DNA of 39,136 bases from Gammaproteobacteria bacterium (GCA_020445405.1 JAGRGQ010000036.1:1-39136); one strand, 5' to 3'. Shown: positions 9,271 to 18,801, counted from the first letter of the stretch. Made by a program: numbers and translations. Notes: generated by a model from the sequence alone, not told the origin.

Positions 9271-11223
9271 TCATCCCGGACGCCCGATAAAGTAACCCTG
9301 GGCACCATCTATGTTCAGCGTTGGCAGCAGGTCCCACTGCTCCTCGGACTCGATCGATTCGGCAATCACCTGAATATCCAGGCCATGGGCAATCTTGGTC
9401 AGGGACTGCAGGAAGAACTGGTTATCCGGATTTTTCCCAAGCGACCGCATATAACCCCCATCCACTTTTAAATAGTGCGCTTTCAATGACTGCAGATAGG
9501 CGAAGGAGCTGAACCCCCGTCCAAAGTGATCCAGTGAGAATTGACAGCCGTAACGCTCCAGCAGTTGAACCAGCGTGCGCACCTCCCCCAACATGGACAC
9601 CGCGCCAAATTCAGCCATTTCGAAAACCAGGTTTCCCGACACCGTGTGATAGCTACGCAGCTGGTGCTCCAGCCAGTCGAGAAATCCCGGGGTTTTCAGG
9701 GAGTATGGTGAAACATTGATGGCGTACCGCCGATCTCCTTCCCGCAGCAGCCGCGTCAGTACCTGGGAGATTACCGCCCGGTCTATCTCGGCGGTAAGAC
9801 CCGCGCGTTCCGCCTGAGGCATAAAAACGCTTGCGGTAAGTACCACTTCGTCTCCCTGCTCGTTTTGATCCAGCAGCCGTACCAGCACCTCTTCGTGCAG
9901 TAAGTTGCGCTCCGGGCAGCTGCAGACCGGCTGGGTATGGAGTCTGAGCCGGTTCATGGCCAGGCACTGCTCGATGAAGACACGCCACGCAGTAGCACTT
10001 TTCACCGGCACCAGGCCGTTGCCACCCGAGCTGATCAGCTTCCATCCGCCGGGACCAGCGGAACGTGCGGCCTGCAGCGCCATATCTGCTTTCGAGAGCA
10101 GTTCCGCCGGGGAATCCAAACCATCGAAATATGCCAGCCCGACATGCACCGGACCCGCGGCTTCAGCACCGTCCGACCCACCCAGCGCCGACAAAGCGGA
10201 ACAAAGTCTGGCCCCGAGCTCTGAGCCTTGCTGCAGGCCGAAGTCCTGCGCCAGCAATGCAAAATTTGCGCCTCCCAGATGGGCCAGCACATGGTGCCTG
10301 ATCCCTCCTGCACAATCGATCAGTACTTTCGCGGTATCGCGCAGCAGTTCATCACCAGCTGAGAATCCCTTGATTTCATTGTATTTTTTGAAATCCTGCA
10401 GCTGGATCAACGCCAGCACACCGCACGCAAACTCCTCGGGTGAGTCGATAAGATTTGCCAGCGTGTTCTTGAAATGACGGCGATTGCTGAGCCGCGTCAC
10501 GGGATGCTGGTATGCCTGGCGGCGGAGCCCAGCGGCCAGCTGCTCGGACTCCTTGAGCATCGTTTTTACCCGATTTGAAAGACGGTTCATCGCTTCCACG
10601 ATACGGCGCAGATCGCGGGTTTTCGGCAGCGGCTTCAACACTGGAAAGTCCCGCCGGCAGATGGCATCGGCCTGCCATTCGATGTCGCGTAAAGGTTTCA
10701 ACAGCCAGCGCAGCAACATAATTCCGAGCAGGGAGACGAGTAGCGCACTCAACAGAAACCAGCGGAACATGTCGCTGATATTGTGCCACAACTGAGCGTA
10801 GGCAAACCCGGGATGACTGCTTACCCTGACTACCCCTGTCTGCTGCCAACCGGACATGACCGCGGCATCACCTTCCGGGGTTTGCAAAACAACATGTTTG
10901 ACGAACCAGGCCGGAACCCCTTCGATACGGATCGGGAGTTCGCGTTCCACGATGAGACTGCCATCCATTTTTTCGATCCGGATCTTCCGATAGGAACCGC
11001 GGTCGAACATCGCGTCCGCCAGGGACTCAATCGATGCCCGGTCGCCCTCTGCAACGGACCGTGATATAGAAAGTCCAAGCGAAGTGGCCGCATCCTGGGC
11101 ATGCGAGGCAAGCTGTTCTTCCAGGTACAGCCGGCTGTTTCGTGCGCTGACGACGAAGGTACCCGTCAGTACCAGTGAAAGCAGCAGCAGGAGCAATACA
11201 ACCAATTGTCTGGACAGCGTCAT
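9271..11223 (-). CDS. lapD: LapD-like c-di-GMP receptor (HAMP, degenerate GGDEF and EAL)
   Basis: LapD is an inner-membrane receptor that holds the periplasmic protease LapG inactive when c-di-GMP is bound, keeping a surface adhesin in place. The 650 residues show TM1 (about 7-26), a periplasmic module (27-150), TM2 (about 155-175), HAMP, then GGDEF-like and EAL-like domains. Both cytoplasmic domains are degenerate. The cyclase motif reads GGANF. In the EAL domain the ExLxR segment is kept as EVLVR, but the metal-binding DDFGTG motif is DHFGRG. This fits a binding rather than catalytic role. It lies 43 nt after lapG on the same strand, the classic pair. Residual phosphodiesterase activity is unlikely but cannot be excluded. 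Confidence 0.9.
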   Translation of the reverse strand: MTLSRQLVVLLLLLLSLVLTGTFVVSARNSRLYLEEQLASHAQDAATSLGLSISRSVAEGDRASIESLADAMFDRGSYRKIRIEKMDGSLIVERELPIRIEGVPAWFVKHVVLQTPEGDAAVMSGWQQTGVVRVSSHPGFAYAQLWHNISDMFRWFLLSALLVSLLGIMLLRWLLKPLRDIEWQADAICRRDFPVLKPLPKTRDLRRIVEAMNRLSNRVKTMLKESEQLAAGLRRQAYQHPVTRLSNRRHFKNTLANLIDSPEEFACGVLALIQLQDFKKYNEIKGFSAGDELLRDTAKVLIDCAGGIRHHVLAHLGGANFALLAQDFGLQQGSELGARLCSALSALGGSDGAEAAGPVHVGLAYFDGLDSPAELLSKADMALQAARSAGPGGWKLISSGGNGLVPVKSATAWRVFIEQCLAMNRLRLHTQPVCSCPERNLLHEEVLVRLLDQNEQGDEVVLTASVFMPQAERAGLTAEIDRAVISQVLTRLLREGDRRYAINVSPYSLKTPGFLDWLEHQLRSYHTVSGNLVFEMAEFGAVSMLGEVRTLVQLLERYGCQFSLDHFGRGFSSFAYLQSLKAHYLKVDGGYMRSLGKNPDNQFFLQSLTKIAHGLDIQVIAESIESEEQWDLLPTLNIDGAQGYFIGRPG

Positions 11224-11266
11224 CTCAACCGCCCCGGATCGAAGTCAGCGTTCATTTCCGCACGCA

Positions 11267-11956
11267 TCAGTTATCCTCTATCTCCATTCTCTTACGCAGG
11301 TCGCGCCACAAGCCGATACGATCGGAGTTACCGACATGCTGACCCATACCCCGGCTTTTGGCCAACCACAGATCGCTGGCATTGAAGCTGTAGACCGGCG
11401 CCAGGTCGGGGCGCTGGTCGGCCGGAACTATATTTCCGCGAATATTATCCAGCACCTCGGGAACCGATCCCGGAGTCGGGTAGTAAGTGAGTACCATGTG
11501 CGCCTGATTGAGGTTCACGGCTTTGACATACATGATGCGTAGCTTATCATCCGGCACACCCAATTCGCGCAGGGTAAAATATTTGGCAATGGAGTAGTCC
11601 TCACAATCGGCGCCCCCAACCCCCATTGCCTCGACAGGTGTCGCCCAGTAGTCCTCCTTTCCCCAGAGCTGGGCATCGGTTCTGAACGCCAGGCGGTTAA
11701 AAAAATCATTTACCAGAACCAGCTTGGTCCGCTCATCCCGATCCCGGTTGCCCGACATCAGTCGGCGCCATGCCGACACCCGCTCAGCTGCGGCGGCACC
11801 GTATTGCTGCTTCACCCGGGGTATCAGGCCGGAGGATCCAGCATCGCGGTCACCGGCACCGGCGACACCCAGCCAGAGCAAAATCAGCAGCCGGAGCGCA
11901 CTGCGCCCGGCACGGGACCAGTTTCTGTTTTTGTTCGCAATATCCGTGAGCCTCAC
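11267..11956 (-). CDS. lapG: LapG-type periplasmic transglutaminase-like cysteine protease
   Basis: LapG cleaves the N-terminal retention module of large RTX adhesins, releasing biofilm cells when c-di-GMP is low. The 229 residues have a hydrophobic signal region (ALRLLILLWLGVAGAG) followed by the bacterial transglutaminase-like domain. The catalytic Cys lies in GGADCEDYSIAKYF, the His in NQAHMVLTYY, and the Asp probably in EVLDNIRG. The family also uses a calcium site near the catalytic Cys. The start is a GTG at 11954-11956 with weak ribosome binding, so the exact N-terminus is uncertain. It is paired with lapD directly downstream. No adhesin gene is present in the window, so its substrate must be encoded elsewhere. 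Confidence 0.9.
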   Translation of the reverse strand: MRLTDIANKNRNWSRAGRSALRLLILLWLGVAGAGDRDAGSSGLIPRVKQQYGAAAAERVSAWRRLMSGNRDRDERTKLVLVNDFFNRLAFRTDAQLWGKEDYWATPVEAMGVGGADCEDYSIAKYFTLRELGVPDDKLRIMYVKAVNLNQAHMVLTYYPTPGSVPEVLDNIRGNIVPADQRPDLAPVYSFNASDLWLAKSRGMGQHVGNSDRIGLWRDLRKRMEIEDN

Positions 11957-12144
11957 CGGAACCTGAGGGAATCGTCATTGCGCACCTGCCGCAGGTGCCT
12001 CCGATTTCAACGTTAAATAGCGTCCGATGTGACGTACATCTTGAACGTCAGGGCCGCTCCAACGCACCCTAAGGCGTGTTCGCATACAAATTGTTTGGCA
12101 ACCGGGATAGAATATCGGGTTTGACATCTACCCAACGGACTGAA

Positions 12145-13869
12145 ATGCGCACATCACAGTTTCCTCTTCACACCCTCAAAGAGACCCCTACCGACGCCGA
12201 AATCGCCAGTCACCAACTCATGCTGCGCGCCGGCCTCATCAGGAAGCTCGCCGCCGGATTGTATACCTGGCTGCCCCTCGGCCTGAGGGTCCTGAAAAAG
12301 GTGGAAAAAATCATCCGCGAGGAGATGGACAACGCCGGCGCCCTCGAGGTGCTGATGCCCGCGGTGCAACCGGCGGAGTTATGGCAGGAGTCAGGACGCT
12401 GGGAGCAGTACGGGCCTGAATTACTGCGCATGTCGGACCGGCACCAGCGCCACTTCTGCTTTGGCCCCACCCACGAGGAGATCATTACGGAACTGGCGCG
12501 CAACGAACTGCACAGCTACAAACAACTGCCCATCAACTTCTACCAGATACAGATGAAGTTCAGGGACGAAATCCGGCCACGCTTTGGCGTGATGCGGGCG
12601 CGGGAGTTCCTGATGAAGGACGCTTACTCTTTCCACCTCGATCAAGCATCGCTGCAGCAGACTTACGCACGTATGCACGAAGCCTACTCGCGCATCTTTA
12701 CCCGCTGCGGGCTCCTGTTTCGCGCGGTGCAGGCGGACAGTGGAGCGATCGGCGGCAGCTCATCCCATGAGTTCCATGTGATGGCGGATTCCGGAGAGGA
12801 CGCCATCGCGTTCTCTTCCGCAAGCGACTACGCCGCCAATGTGGAAAAGGCGGAAGCTGTCGCGCCGGCGACACCACGTGCCGCACCGGCGGAGGCGTTG
12901 CGTCTGATGGATACCCCCCATGCGAAGACAATCCAGGAGTTGGTGGAGCAGTTTAATCAGCCGATCGAACAGACCGTAAAAACCCTTGTCGTGGCCGCCG
13001 CTGAAACGCAGGACTCGGATTTGATCGCATTGCTGGTGCGGGGCGACCAGGAGCTGAACGAAATCAAAGCGAACAACCTGCCTCAGGTTGCTTCACCGTT
13101 GCGTTTTGCCACGGATCAGGAGATCGAACTTGCGATCGGCGCCGGTCCCGGCTCTCTGGGCCCGCTCAATCTGCCCATTCCCTGCATTGCGGACAGGAGT
13201 GTCGCGGCAATGGCCAATTTCAGTGCAGGCGCGAACATCGAGGGCAAACACTATTTTGGAATCAACTGGGAACGCGATCTGCCGCTGCCGCCGGTCGAAG
13301 ACCTGCGCATGGTGGTGGAAGGTGACCCCAGCCCGGACGGGAGGGGTACGCTGACCATCGCGCGAGGCATCGAGGTCGGGCACATTTTTCAGCTGGGCCG
13401 CAAATACAGCGGCGCCATGCAAGCCAGTGTCCTCGACGCGGATGGCCGCTCCCAGGTGATGACCATGGGGTGTTACGGCATAGGCGTATCGCGGGTGGTG
13501 GCCGCTGCGATCGAGCAGAGTCACGATCAGCGCGGTATAGTCTGGCCTGCCTCGATCGCGCCTTTTCATGTCGCCCTGCTGCCGATGAAAATGGTCAGAT
13601 CACCACGCGTAAGAGAAGCAGTGGAGCGTCTGTACAGAGAGTTGGTCGACGCCGGAATCGAGGTGCTTCTGGACGACCGGGACGTGCGACCGGGCTTCAT
13701 GTTCGCGGATATGGAACTGATCGGCATCCCCCATAGGGTGGTGGTGGGAGAGCGCAGTCTCGACCAGGGTGAGGTGGAGTATCGTGGACGCACCGACAGC
13801 GACAGCAGCATGATCAGACTGGAGCGTATCGTCGCACTTATACAAGAGAAACTGGCAGCGGAAATTTAA
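12145..13869 (+). CDS. proS: Prolyl-tRNA synthetase (bacterial type)
   Basis: ProS is a class II aminoacyl-tRNA synthetase that charges tRNA-Pro. The 574 residues have the usual N-terminus [19 protein letters not shown], the class II motif 2 region ([20 protein letters not shown]), an inserted YbaK-like editing domain (about residues 225-390) that hydrolyses mischarged Ala-tRNA, and motif 3 ([14 protein letters not shown]). The C-terminal anticodon-binding domain ends in IQEKLAAEI. The ATG at 12145 gives the standard length; an in-frame extension 69 nt upstream has no family counterpart. It overlaps fabA by one base (TAATG), so the two genes are probably translated in a coupled way. Confidence 0.97.
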   Translation: MRTSQFPLHTLKETPTDAEIASHQLMLRAGLIRKLAAGLYTWLPLGLRVLKKVEKIIREEMDNAGALEVLMPAVQPAELWQESGRWEQYGPELLRMSDRHQRHFCFGPTHEEIITELARNELHSYKQLPINFYQIQMKFRDEIRPRFGVMRAREFLMKDAYSFHLDQASLQQTYARMHEAYSRIFTRCGLLFRAVQADSGAIGGSSSHEFHVMADSGEDAIAFSSASDYAANVEKAEAVAPATPRAAPAEALRLMDTPHAKTIQELVEQFNQPIEQTVKTLVVAAAETQDSDLIALLVRGDQELNEIKANNLPQVASPLRFATDQEIELAIGAGPGSLGPLNLPIPCIADRSVAAMANFSAGANIEGKHYFGINWERDLPLPPVEDLRMVVEGDPSPDGRGTLTIARGIEVGHIFQLGRKYSGAMQASVLDADGRSQVMTMGCYGIGVSRVVAAAIEQSHDQRGIVWPASIAPFHVALLPMKMVRSPRVREAVERLYRELVDAGIEVLLDDRDVRPGFMFADMELIGIPHRVVVGERSLDQGEVEYRGRTDSDSSMIRLERIVALIQEKLAAEI

Positions 13870-14384
13870 TGGCAAAAGAGCAGAGTTTCACCAGAGAAGA
13901 ACTTTTGGATTGCGGCTATGGACGCATGTTTGGTCCCGGCAACGCTCAACTGCCGATTCCCAATATGCTGATGATGGATCGTGTGGTCAGTATCACCGAT
14001 GATGGAGGCGCCTTCGGCAGAGGGAGGATTCACGCCGAACTGGACATCAACCCGGAGCTCTGGTTCTTTCAGTGCCACTTTCCGGGAGATCCGGTCATGC
14101 CCGGCTGCCTTGGTCTGGATGCCATGTGGCAGGCGGTCGGCTTCTTTCTGGCATGGATCGGCAATCCGGGCCACGGCCGGGCACTTGGTGTGGGCGAAGT
14201 GAAGTTTACCGGGCAGGTGCTGCCCAGCGCGCACATGGTGACCTACCGGCTGGACATGAAGCGTGTTATCAGCCGCAAACTGGTTTTGGGCGTTGCCGAC
14301 GGTGTGGTCGAGGTTGATGGCAGAGTGATCTACACGGCCAAGGATCTGCGTGTCGGACTGTTTGCCAACACAGACAACTTCTGA
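13869..14384 (+). CDS. fabA: 3-hydroxydecanoyl-ACP dehydratase/isomerase
   Basis: FabA dehydrates 3-hydroxydecanoyl-ACP and isomerises the trans-2 product to cis-3, the branch point to unsaturated fatty acids in gammaproteobacteria. The 171 residues match the family length. The catalytic His is in [15 protein letters not shown] and the catalytic Asp in [14 protein letters not shown]. The hot-dog fold core and C-terminal [17 protein letters not shown] are typical. Its start codon shares a base with the proS stop. The usual partner fabB is not adjacent: a convergent oxyR follows instead. Confidence 0.97.
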   Translation: MAKEQSFTREELLDCGYGRMFGPGNAQLPIPNMLMMDRVVSITDDGGAFGRGRIHAELDINPELWFFQCHFPGDPVMPGCLGLDAMWQAVGFFLAWIGNPGHGRALGVGEVKFTGQVLPSAHMVTYRLDMKRVISRKLVLGVADGVVEVDGRVIYTAKDLRVGLFANTDNF

Positions 14385-14419
14385 GAAAAATGCTGGCTTT
14401 GCGCACCGGCTGTACGGAG

Positions 14420-15346
14420 TCAGTCACCGTTCCGCAGGCCGGTGACCCCATCCGGTCCGGCCTCGATGATCACCTCTGTCAACAACTCGATTGCCTTGGG
14501 ACGTGGAAATGACCTGCGCCAGGCTAAGGCCACGGTGCGACTGGGCGCCTTACCTGAAAATGGCCTGGTTACCAGCATTTCATTGGACAGGCTGCTGATG
14601 CCCGCCGCCGTACGCGGCAGCACGGTAATTCCCAATCCACTGGCTACCATGTAGCGCATGGTCTCCAGTGATCCGCCCTCGAAATTACCCTGCGTTCCGG
14701 ACGATGGTTTCAGACATCCGGGACACGCTGCCAGCACCTGATCCCTGAAACAGTGACCGGCGCCAAGCAGCAACACCCGCTCATCGCCCAATTCTGCCAG
14801 ATCGATTCTGCTCTTTTTTGTCCACGGATGCCGGGCGGGAAGCAGGACCACGAACGACTCACGATACAGCGGCAGGGTTTCGATTCCCGGTTCGTCGAAC
14901 GGCAGCGAAATGATGATGGCATCCTGCTCCCCCCGCTTGAGCTGGCCGGAAAGCACTGCGGTATAGTTCTCTTCAATGTAGAGTGGCATTTTCGGTGCAC
15001 GCCGGTTGAGTTGCGGCACCAACCCCGGAAACAGATAGGGACCAATGGTGTAGATGGCGGCCAGCCGTAACGGTGTCGACAGCTGATCCTTGCCCTCTTT
15101 CGCCATCTCGCGGATCAACTCCACCTGCTCCAGCGCCCGCTGAGCCTGCACGATGATCCGCTGCCCGGCCGGTGTAATATTCACTTCTCCCTGACCGCGT
15201 TCGAACAGTTTGACATCCAGTTCCTGTTCCAGCTTTTTCACCGCAACACTGAGCGTGGGCTGACTTACGCAGCAATATTCCGCTGCCTTGCCAAAATGGC
15301 GCTCCCTTGCCACTGCAACGATATATCTCAATTCACTCAGCGTCAT
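14420..15346 (-). CDS. oxyR: Hydrogen peroxide sensor OxyR (LysR family)
   Basis: OxyR is a transcription factor that activates catalase/peroxiredoxin-type defences when its cysteines form a disulfide. The 308 residues contain an N-terminal winged helix-turn-helix (MTLSELRYIVAVARERHFGK, then SQPTLSVAVKKLE) and a C-terminal LysR sensor domain. The two redox cysteines are kept with exact E. coli spacing in GHCFRDQVLAAC, followed by SLETMRYMVASGLGITVLP. The start is the ATG at 15344-15346, preceded by AAGGAAAG at 7 nt; a longer start at 15379 is less likely. It is divergent from cpdA and convergent with fabA. No peroxidase gene lies next to it, so its targets are elsewhere. Confidence 0.92.
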   Translation of the reverse strand: MTLSELRYIVAVARERHFGKAAEYCCVSQPTLSVAVKKLEQELDVKLFERGQGEVNITPAGQRIIVQAQRALEQVELIREMAKEGKDQLSTPLRLAAIYTIGPYLFPGLVPQLNRRAPKMPLYIEENYTAVLSGQLKRGEQDAIIISLPFDEPGIETLPLYRESFVVLLPARHPWTKKSRIDLAELGDERVLLLGAGHCFRDQVLAACPGCLKPSSGTQGNFEGGSLETMRYMVASGLGITVLPRTAAGISSLSNEMLVTRPFSGKAPSRTVALAWRRSFPRPKAIELLTEVIIEAGPDGVTGLRNGD

Positions 15347-15456
15347 TTGACGACTTTCCTTCCCAAGCGGGCGGATCACTGTGCCAGAACCGTGATTCAG
15401 TCCACAAACAGAGGTTAGAATCAGGCGAAAAAAGTATCAAAAAGTAGATTTAAAAA

Positions 15457-15462
15457 TACAAT
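15457..15462 (+). promoter_or_regulatory. Possible -10 box for cpdA
   Basis: TACAAT lies 40 nt before the cpdA ATG in an AT-rich stretch (about 15421-15475) of the 156-nt oxyR-cpdA divergent gap. No convincing -35 was found. LysR regulators often bind such divergent regions, but I could not identify an operator. Confidence 0.3.
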
Positions 15463-15502
15463 ACTATTCAGAAATTACGTTCGGAATCGTAAAAAACAAG
15501 CG

Positions 15503-16345
15503 ATGAAGCCCGAAAAACTCAGTTCGCTGCATTTCCGGCCAAGGCAACTGTCCGAATCTCCACTGCGAGTGGTGCAGATCTCCGACTGCCATCTATATGC
15601 CAGCCCCAGTCGTTCCCTGGCCGGACTCAACACCCAGGACACTTTCGATTCTGTACTCGAACTGGTCTCGTCAGAATTCAACACCAGCGATCTGATTCTG
15701 GCAACCGGAGACCTGGTTCACGATGCCAGCCCCATGGGCTATACCCGGATGCGTGATCGACTGGAGAAAATGAACCGTCCGGTCCACTGTCTGCCGGGTA
15801 ACCACGATGTTCCGGAGGTCATGAGCGAGTACCTGAACCAGGGTAAAGTAACGACACCGGCATCGGTCCGATTGCGTAACTGGATCATCATCATGCTCGA
15901 CTCCACAGTGCCCGGCAGAGAGGGTGGACATCTCGATGCCGGTCAACTGGAGATTCTCGAGCAGAATCTTGACCAGAATCCCGAGCACCACGCGCTGATC
16001 TGCCTGCACCACCACCCACTCCCGATCGGCAGTGCCTGGATGGACCGGATGGCGCTGGACAATCCCATCAGCTTTTTTGCAATCATCGACCGTTTCCCTC
16101 AAGTCAGGGCAATTCTCTGCGGACATATCCATCAGGAGTACGAAAGCCAACGGCACCAGGTCAGATTACTGGGCGCGCCATCCACCTGCATTCAATTTAC
16201 CCCGTTGCTGGAACAGTTTAACCTGGACAGGTTGCCGCCGGGATTGCGTTGGCTGGAACTGGGTAACGATGGCTCCGTCAACACCGGCATCAGACGACTG
16301 TCGACGATGCCGATGAAGCTGGACGTCAACGTCGCCGGCTACTGA
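15503..16345 (+). CDS. cpdA: 3',5'-cyclic-AMP phosphodiesterase (calcineurin-like)
   Basis: CpdA hydrolyses cAMP with a dinuclear metal centre and so tunes CRP signalling. The 280 residues contain the metallophosphoesterase ligands in order: ISDCHLY (Asp28, His30), ATGDLVHD, GNHDVP, the HHHPLPIG triad and GHIHQEYE. These patterns and the length match class III cyclic nucleotide phosphodiesterases. The start ATG has only a weak ribosome-binding site. It is divergent from oxyR and convergent with acyP. A related metallophosphoesterase with another substrate is possible, but CpdA is the best family match. Confidence 0.9.
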   Translation: MKPEKLSSLHFRPRQLSESPLRVVQISDCHLYASPSRSLAGLNTQDTFDSVLELVSSEFNTSDLILATGDLVHDASPMGYTRMRDRLEKMNRPVHCLPGNHDVPEVMSEYLNQGKVTTPASVRLRNWIIIMLDSTVPGREGGHLDAGQLEILEQNLDQNPEHHALICLHHHPLPIGSAWMDRMALDNPISFFAIIDRFPQVRAILCGHIHQEYESQRHQVRLLGAPSTCIQFTPLLEQFNLDRLPPGLRWLELGNDGSVNTGIRRLSTMPMKLDVNVAGY

Positions 16346-16360
16346 TCCCGGCCGCACCTC

Positions 16361-16380
16361 AATCCCATTGGGGTTATTTC
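16361..16380 (+). terminator. Weak terminator-like hairpin after cpdA
   Basis: AATCCC (16361-16366) and GGGGTT (16370-16375) form a 6-bp stem with one G-U pair and a 3-nt loop, followed by ATTTC, in the short convergent gap between cpdA and acyP. The U-tract is short. Confidence 0.3.
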
Positions 16381-16391
16381 CGCAGATATTC

Positions 16392-16661
16392 TTACTGAAC
16401 TGAAAAGTTCTGATACCTGAGAGACTCCTGCGGCTCACATGTAACCGCGGTCACCTGCGCCGCCGCCGGACCCCTGGAGAGCCAGTTCCTGAATTGATCG
16501 ATGGCGCTCTTTTCACCGCACGCCATCACCTCCACCCTGCCATCCGCCAGATTGCGGGCATAACCGGTAATGCCAAGGGAGAGCGCCTGTTCACGGGTGG
16601 AGGCGCGAAAAAAGACACCCTGAACCCTGCCTGTCACCAGACACTTCACACAGATCGTCAT
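16392..16661 (-). CDS. acyP: Acylphosphatase
   Basis: A small enzyme that hydrolyses acyl phosphates such as carbamoyl phosphate or 1,3-bisphosphoglycerate. The 89 residues equal the family length. The phosphate-binding loop and catalytic Arg are in GRVQGVFFRASTREQA, and the catalytic Asn in GYARNLADGRVEV. Its ATG directly follows the TAG stop of the tlpA-like gene with no spacer, so the two are probably coupled. Confidence 0.94.
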   Translation of the reverse strand: MTICVKCLVTGRVQGVFFRASTREQALSLGITGYARNLADGRVEVMACGEKSAIDQFRNWLSRGPAAAQVTAVTCEPQESLRYQNFSVQ

Positions 16662-17183
16662 CTATTGCTCCTCGTGGTTGCGCGCTTCGCCGGTTTGCCT
16701 GTCGACACTGCCGATATAACGTTCAATCATCTCGCCGTCCACCAATCCCACCTGGCGCGCCACCAGTTCACCCGCGGGCGAAATCAGATAACTGGTAGGC
16801 AGCGCGGAGACCCTACCCAATACGGTTCTGCTGCCCGGTTTCTCACGCAATACGGGGAAACTGATGAACTGACTATCGACGAATGCCCGCAATCGGACCA
16901 GATCGATATCCTCCAGGTTGACTCCGATAACCACCGCATCCCGATGCTGGTGCTCGGTGTGAAACACCTCCAGCGCCGGCAGCTCTTCCAGACAGGGCGG
17001 ACACCAGGTTGCCCAGTAGTTGACCAGCACCCATTTGCCCCGGAATTCGGAAAGCCGCCGCTGCTTCCCGTCCAGGTCCGGCAGCACAAAATCCACCGGC
17101 TCCGCACGCACCGTGGATGCGACGACAAAGCCAATCAATATGAACACAACAGCACGCAATCCGGGCCTCCCGATGCAATTCAT
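16662..17183 (-). CDS. TlpA-like thioredoxin-fold redox protein, exported
   Basis: A thiol-disulfide protein of the TlpA/ResA type, expected to face the periplasm and reduce or oxidise envelope proteins, possibly in cytochrome c maturation. The 173 residues start with a hydrophobic signal or anchor (about residues 9-27, ending VRAEPVDF). The thioredoxin fold follows with ATWCPPCLEELPAL, whose CPPC active site is typical of TlpA-type reductants, and a cis-Pro region (ALPTSYLI). AGGTGA sits 9 nt before the ATG. It follows yihY by 18 nt and abuts acyP. The exact partner is unknown. Confidence 0.88.
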   Translation of the reverse strand: MNCIGRPGLRAVVFILIGFVVASTVRAEPVDFVLPDLDGKQRRLSEFRGKWVLVNYWATWCPPCLEELPALEVFHTEHQHRDAVVIGVNLEDIDLVRLRAFVDSQFISFPVLREKPGSRTVLGRVSALPTSYLISPAGELVARQVGLVDGEMIERYIGSVDRQTGEARNHEEQ

Positions 17184-17201
17184 GATTGCTATTCACCTAC
17201 A

Positions 17202-18521
17202 TCACTCGGTCGCGCCATCCGCAACCATCCCGACCTCCGGTTCTGATTCGCCCTTCTCATACAAACTCGCCAATGAAACACTCATGGCCGCTTCCATGTC
17301 CCGCCCCAGGTTTTCGAGTATCCCGGTCAGCGCCTTATCCACGCCGGCCTGTGAGTTCGACAGCAGTGCCGCTTGTGGCAGCACAAAACCCTCTGTCCGG
17401 TAAAGATAGTGCAGCGTAACATTGGAAAGATCACGTGCCAGCGCCCATTCGCCCTCCGCGCACTGAACTACCAGCCGTACGCGCTCCAGTTGCGCCAGCA
17501 ACGTCTCCAGCCGCTCTTCCGGAACGTAACCCAGAGACTTCGCAAGGCGCCGTATGGAGAGTGCCGAACCGAATTTCTGGCCGGCCCAAAGTTTATGCAG
17601 CAGACGGTAGGCCAGCAGAAAATCCCCGCCCACAGCGGCGGAACCGTGTTTCCCTTCATCCCTGAAGATTGCGAGACAATGCGCAAATTCCGCGCCCAGC
17701 AGCGTCACCACCCAGCAGAGATAGATCCAGACCAGAAAAATGGGTATTACCGCCAACGCACCGTAGATTGCCTCGTAAGTCGGAAATTGGGTTACATAGA
17801 AGGCGAAACCACGTTTTGCCAGCTCGAACAGCAGCGCTGCCAGTATGCCGCCGGCGATAGCGTAGCGTGCCGACACCTTTCTGTTCGGCACCACAGCGTA
17901 GAGGAGACTGAATGCGACCGCGGCTGCAAGCAGCGGCATGAACCCCAGCAGCCTGAGACGCAGTCCCAGGGTCTCAGCGGTATCCGATATGATCGGCATG
18001 GAGACCATGTAGGAGGTTACCGCGACGCTCAAACCGATCAGCAACGGTCCCAACGACAGTATCGACCAGTACATCAGAAATTTGGCCAGGGGTTTGCGCT
18101 TCTGCCTGACCCGCCAGATGGCATTTAATGCCTGATCGATATTCACCATCATCATGACGGCAACAATCACCAGGAATGCAGATCCCACTCCGCTCAGTCT
18201 CGATGCCTTACTGCTGAACTCCTGAAGGTACTGCTGGACGATTTCACCGGAAGCGGGAACGAAGTTTTTGAATACGAAATCCTGCAGCTCGACCACTACT
18301 TTTTCGGAGACCGGAAAGGCGGAGAATATGGCCAGACCAACGGTCATCAACGGTACCAGCGACAGCAGCGTCGTGTAGGTCAGGGAGGCGGCGTTGGGCA
18401 GTCCGCGATCCGCTATGAAGCGAGTGACCAGCAGCCGGAAAAATCGAATCAAACTGCCTGCCGGGCTGCCCAGGATCAGCGCCGCAATGCCTTCCCCCTC
18501 TTTTTTTGCACTACCAACCAT
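17202..18521 (-). CDS. yihY: YihY/BrkB-family inner membrane protein
   Basis: A polytopic membrane protein once misnamed ribonuclease BN; its physiological role is unresolved. The 439 residues contain about six membrane segments in the first 280 (for example LVPLMTVGLAIFSAFPV and AIYGALAVIPIFLVWIYLCW), with family motifs SLTYTTLLSLVPL and the YAVVPN segment. A soluble C-terminal part of about 140 residues follows, with a winged-helix look (FGSALSIRRLAKSLGYVPEERLETLL). This makes it longer than E. coli YihY (about 290), as in other gammaproteobacteria such as Pseudomonas. GAGGA lies 12 nt before the ATG. It heads the yihY-tlpA-acyP run. Confidence 0.9.
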   Translation of the reverse strand: MVGSAKKEGEGIAALILGSPAGSLIRFFRLLVTRFIADRGLPNAASLTYTTLLSLVPLMTVGLAIFSAFPVSEKVVVELQDFVFKNFVPASGEIVQQYLQEFSSKASRLSGVGSAFLVIVAVMMMVNIDQALNAIWRVRQKRKPLAKFLMYWSILSLGPLLIGLSVAVTSYMVSMPIISDTAETLGLRLRLLGFMPLLAAAVAFSLLYAVVPNRKVSARYAIAGGILAALLFELAKRGFAFYVTQFPTYEAIYGALAVIPIFLVWIYLCWVVTLLGAEFAHCLAIFRDEGKHGSAAVGGDFLLAYRLLHKLWAGQKFGSALSIRRLAKSLGYVPEERLETLLAQLERVRLVVQCAEGEWALARDLSNVTLHYLYRTEGFVLPQAALLSNSQAGVDKALTGILENLGRDMEAAMSVSLASLYEKGESEPEVGMVADGATE

Positions 18522-18756
18522 CTGTTTGAAGTTTCCTCGCTGGACTGCATGAATTCGTTACATTGGTTCTAAATCAGGTAGTTATCGTCCGGCCCGGAGA
18601 GACGGTTCCGGGTGATTCTGAACGCACATCAATAAACCTCAGCAGCCGTTGCACCCAACCTGTGCCGAAGTGGTCAGGTGTTCCTATGCCGCCGGCAGGA
18701 GCGGACAAAAAGCCAACCGACCCGGGCAGGCCTGTTTTTTACCGGACTCAGTTGGC

Positions 18757-18762
18757 TACAAT
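18757..18762 (+). promoter_or_regulatory. Possible -10 box for arsC-wrbA
   Basis: TACAAT lies 40 nt before the arsC ATG, after a T-rich run (18735-18740) that gives only a poor -35. It sits at the edge of an imperfect 10-bp inverted repeat (18711-18720 with 18748-18757, one mismatch). The rest of the 280-nt yihY-arsC divergent gap shows no gene. Confidence 0.3.
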
Positions 18763-18801
18763 AGCGCGGTTGAACGGATATTAAAAACGAGGTTTCCACA
18801 C

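Noticed and set aside
9271..11223. Active diguanylate cyclase or phosphodiesterase
   Set aside because: GGANF and DHFGRG lack required catalytic residues; pairing with lapG favours a receptor role.
18711..18757. Imperfect 10-bp inverted repeat before arsC as an ArsR-type operator
   Set aside because: The 27-nt spacing and sequence do not match ArsR boxes, and no arsR or arsenite exporter is near.
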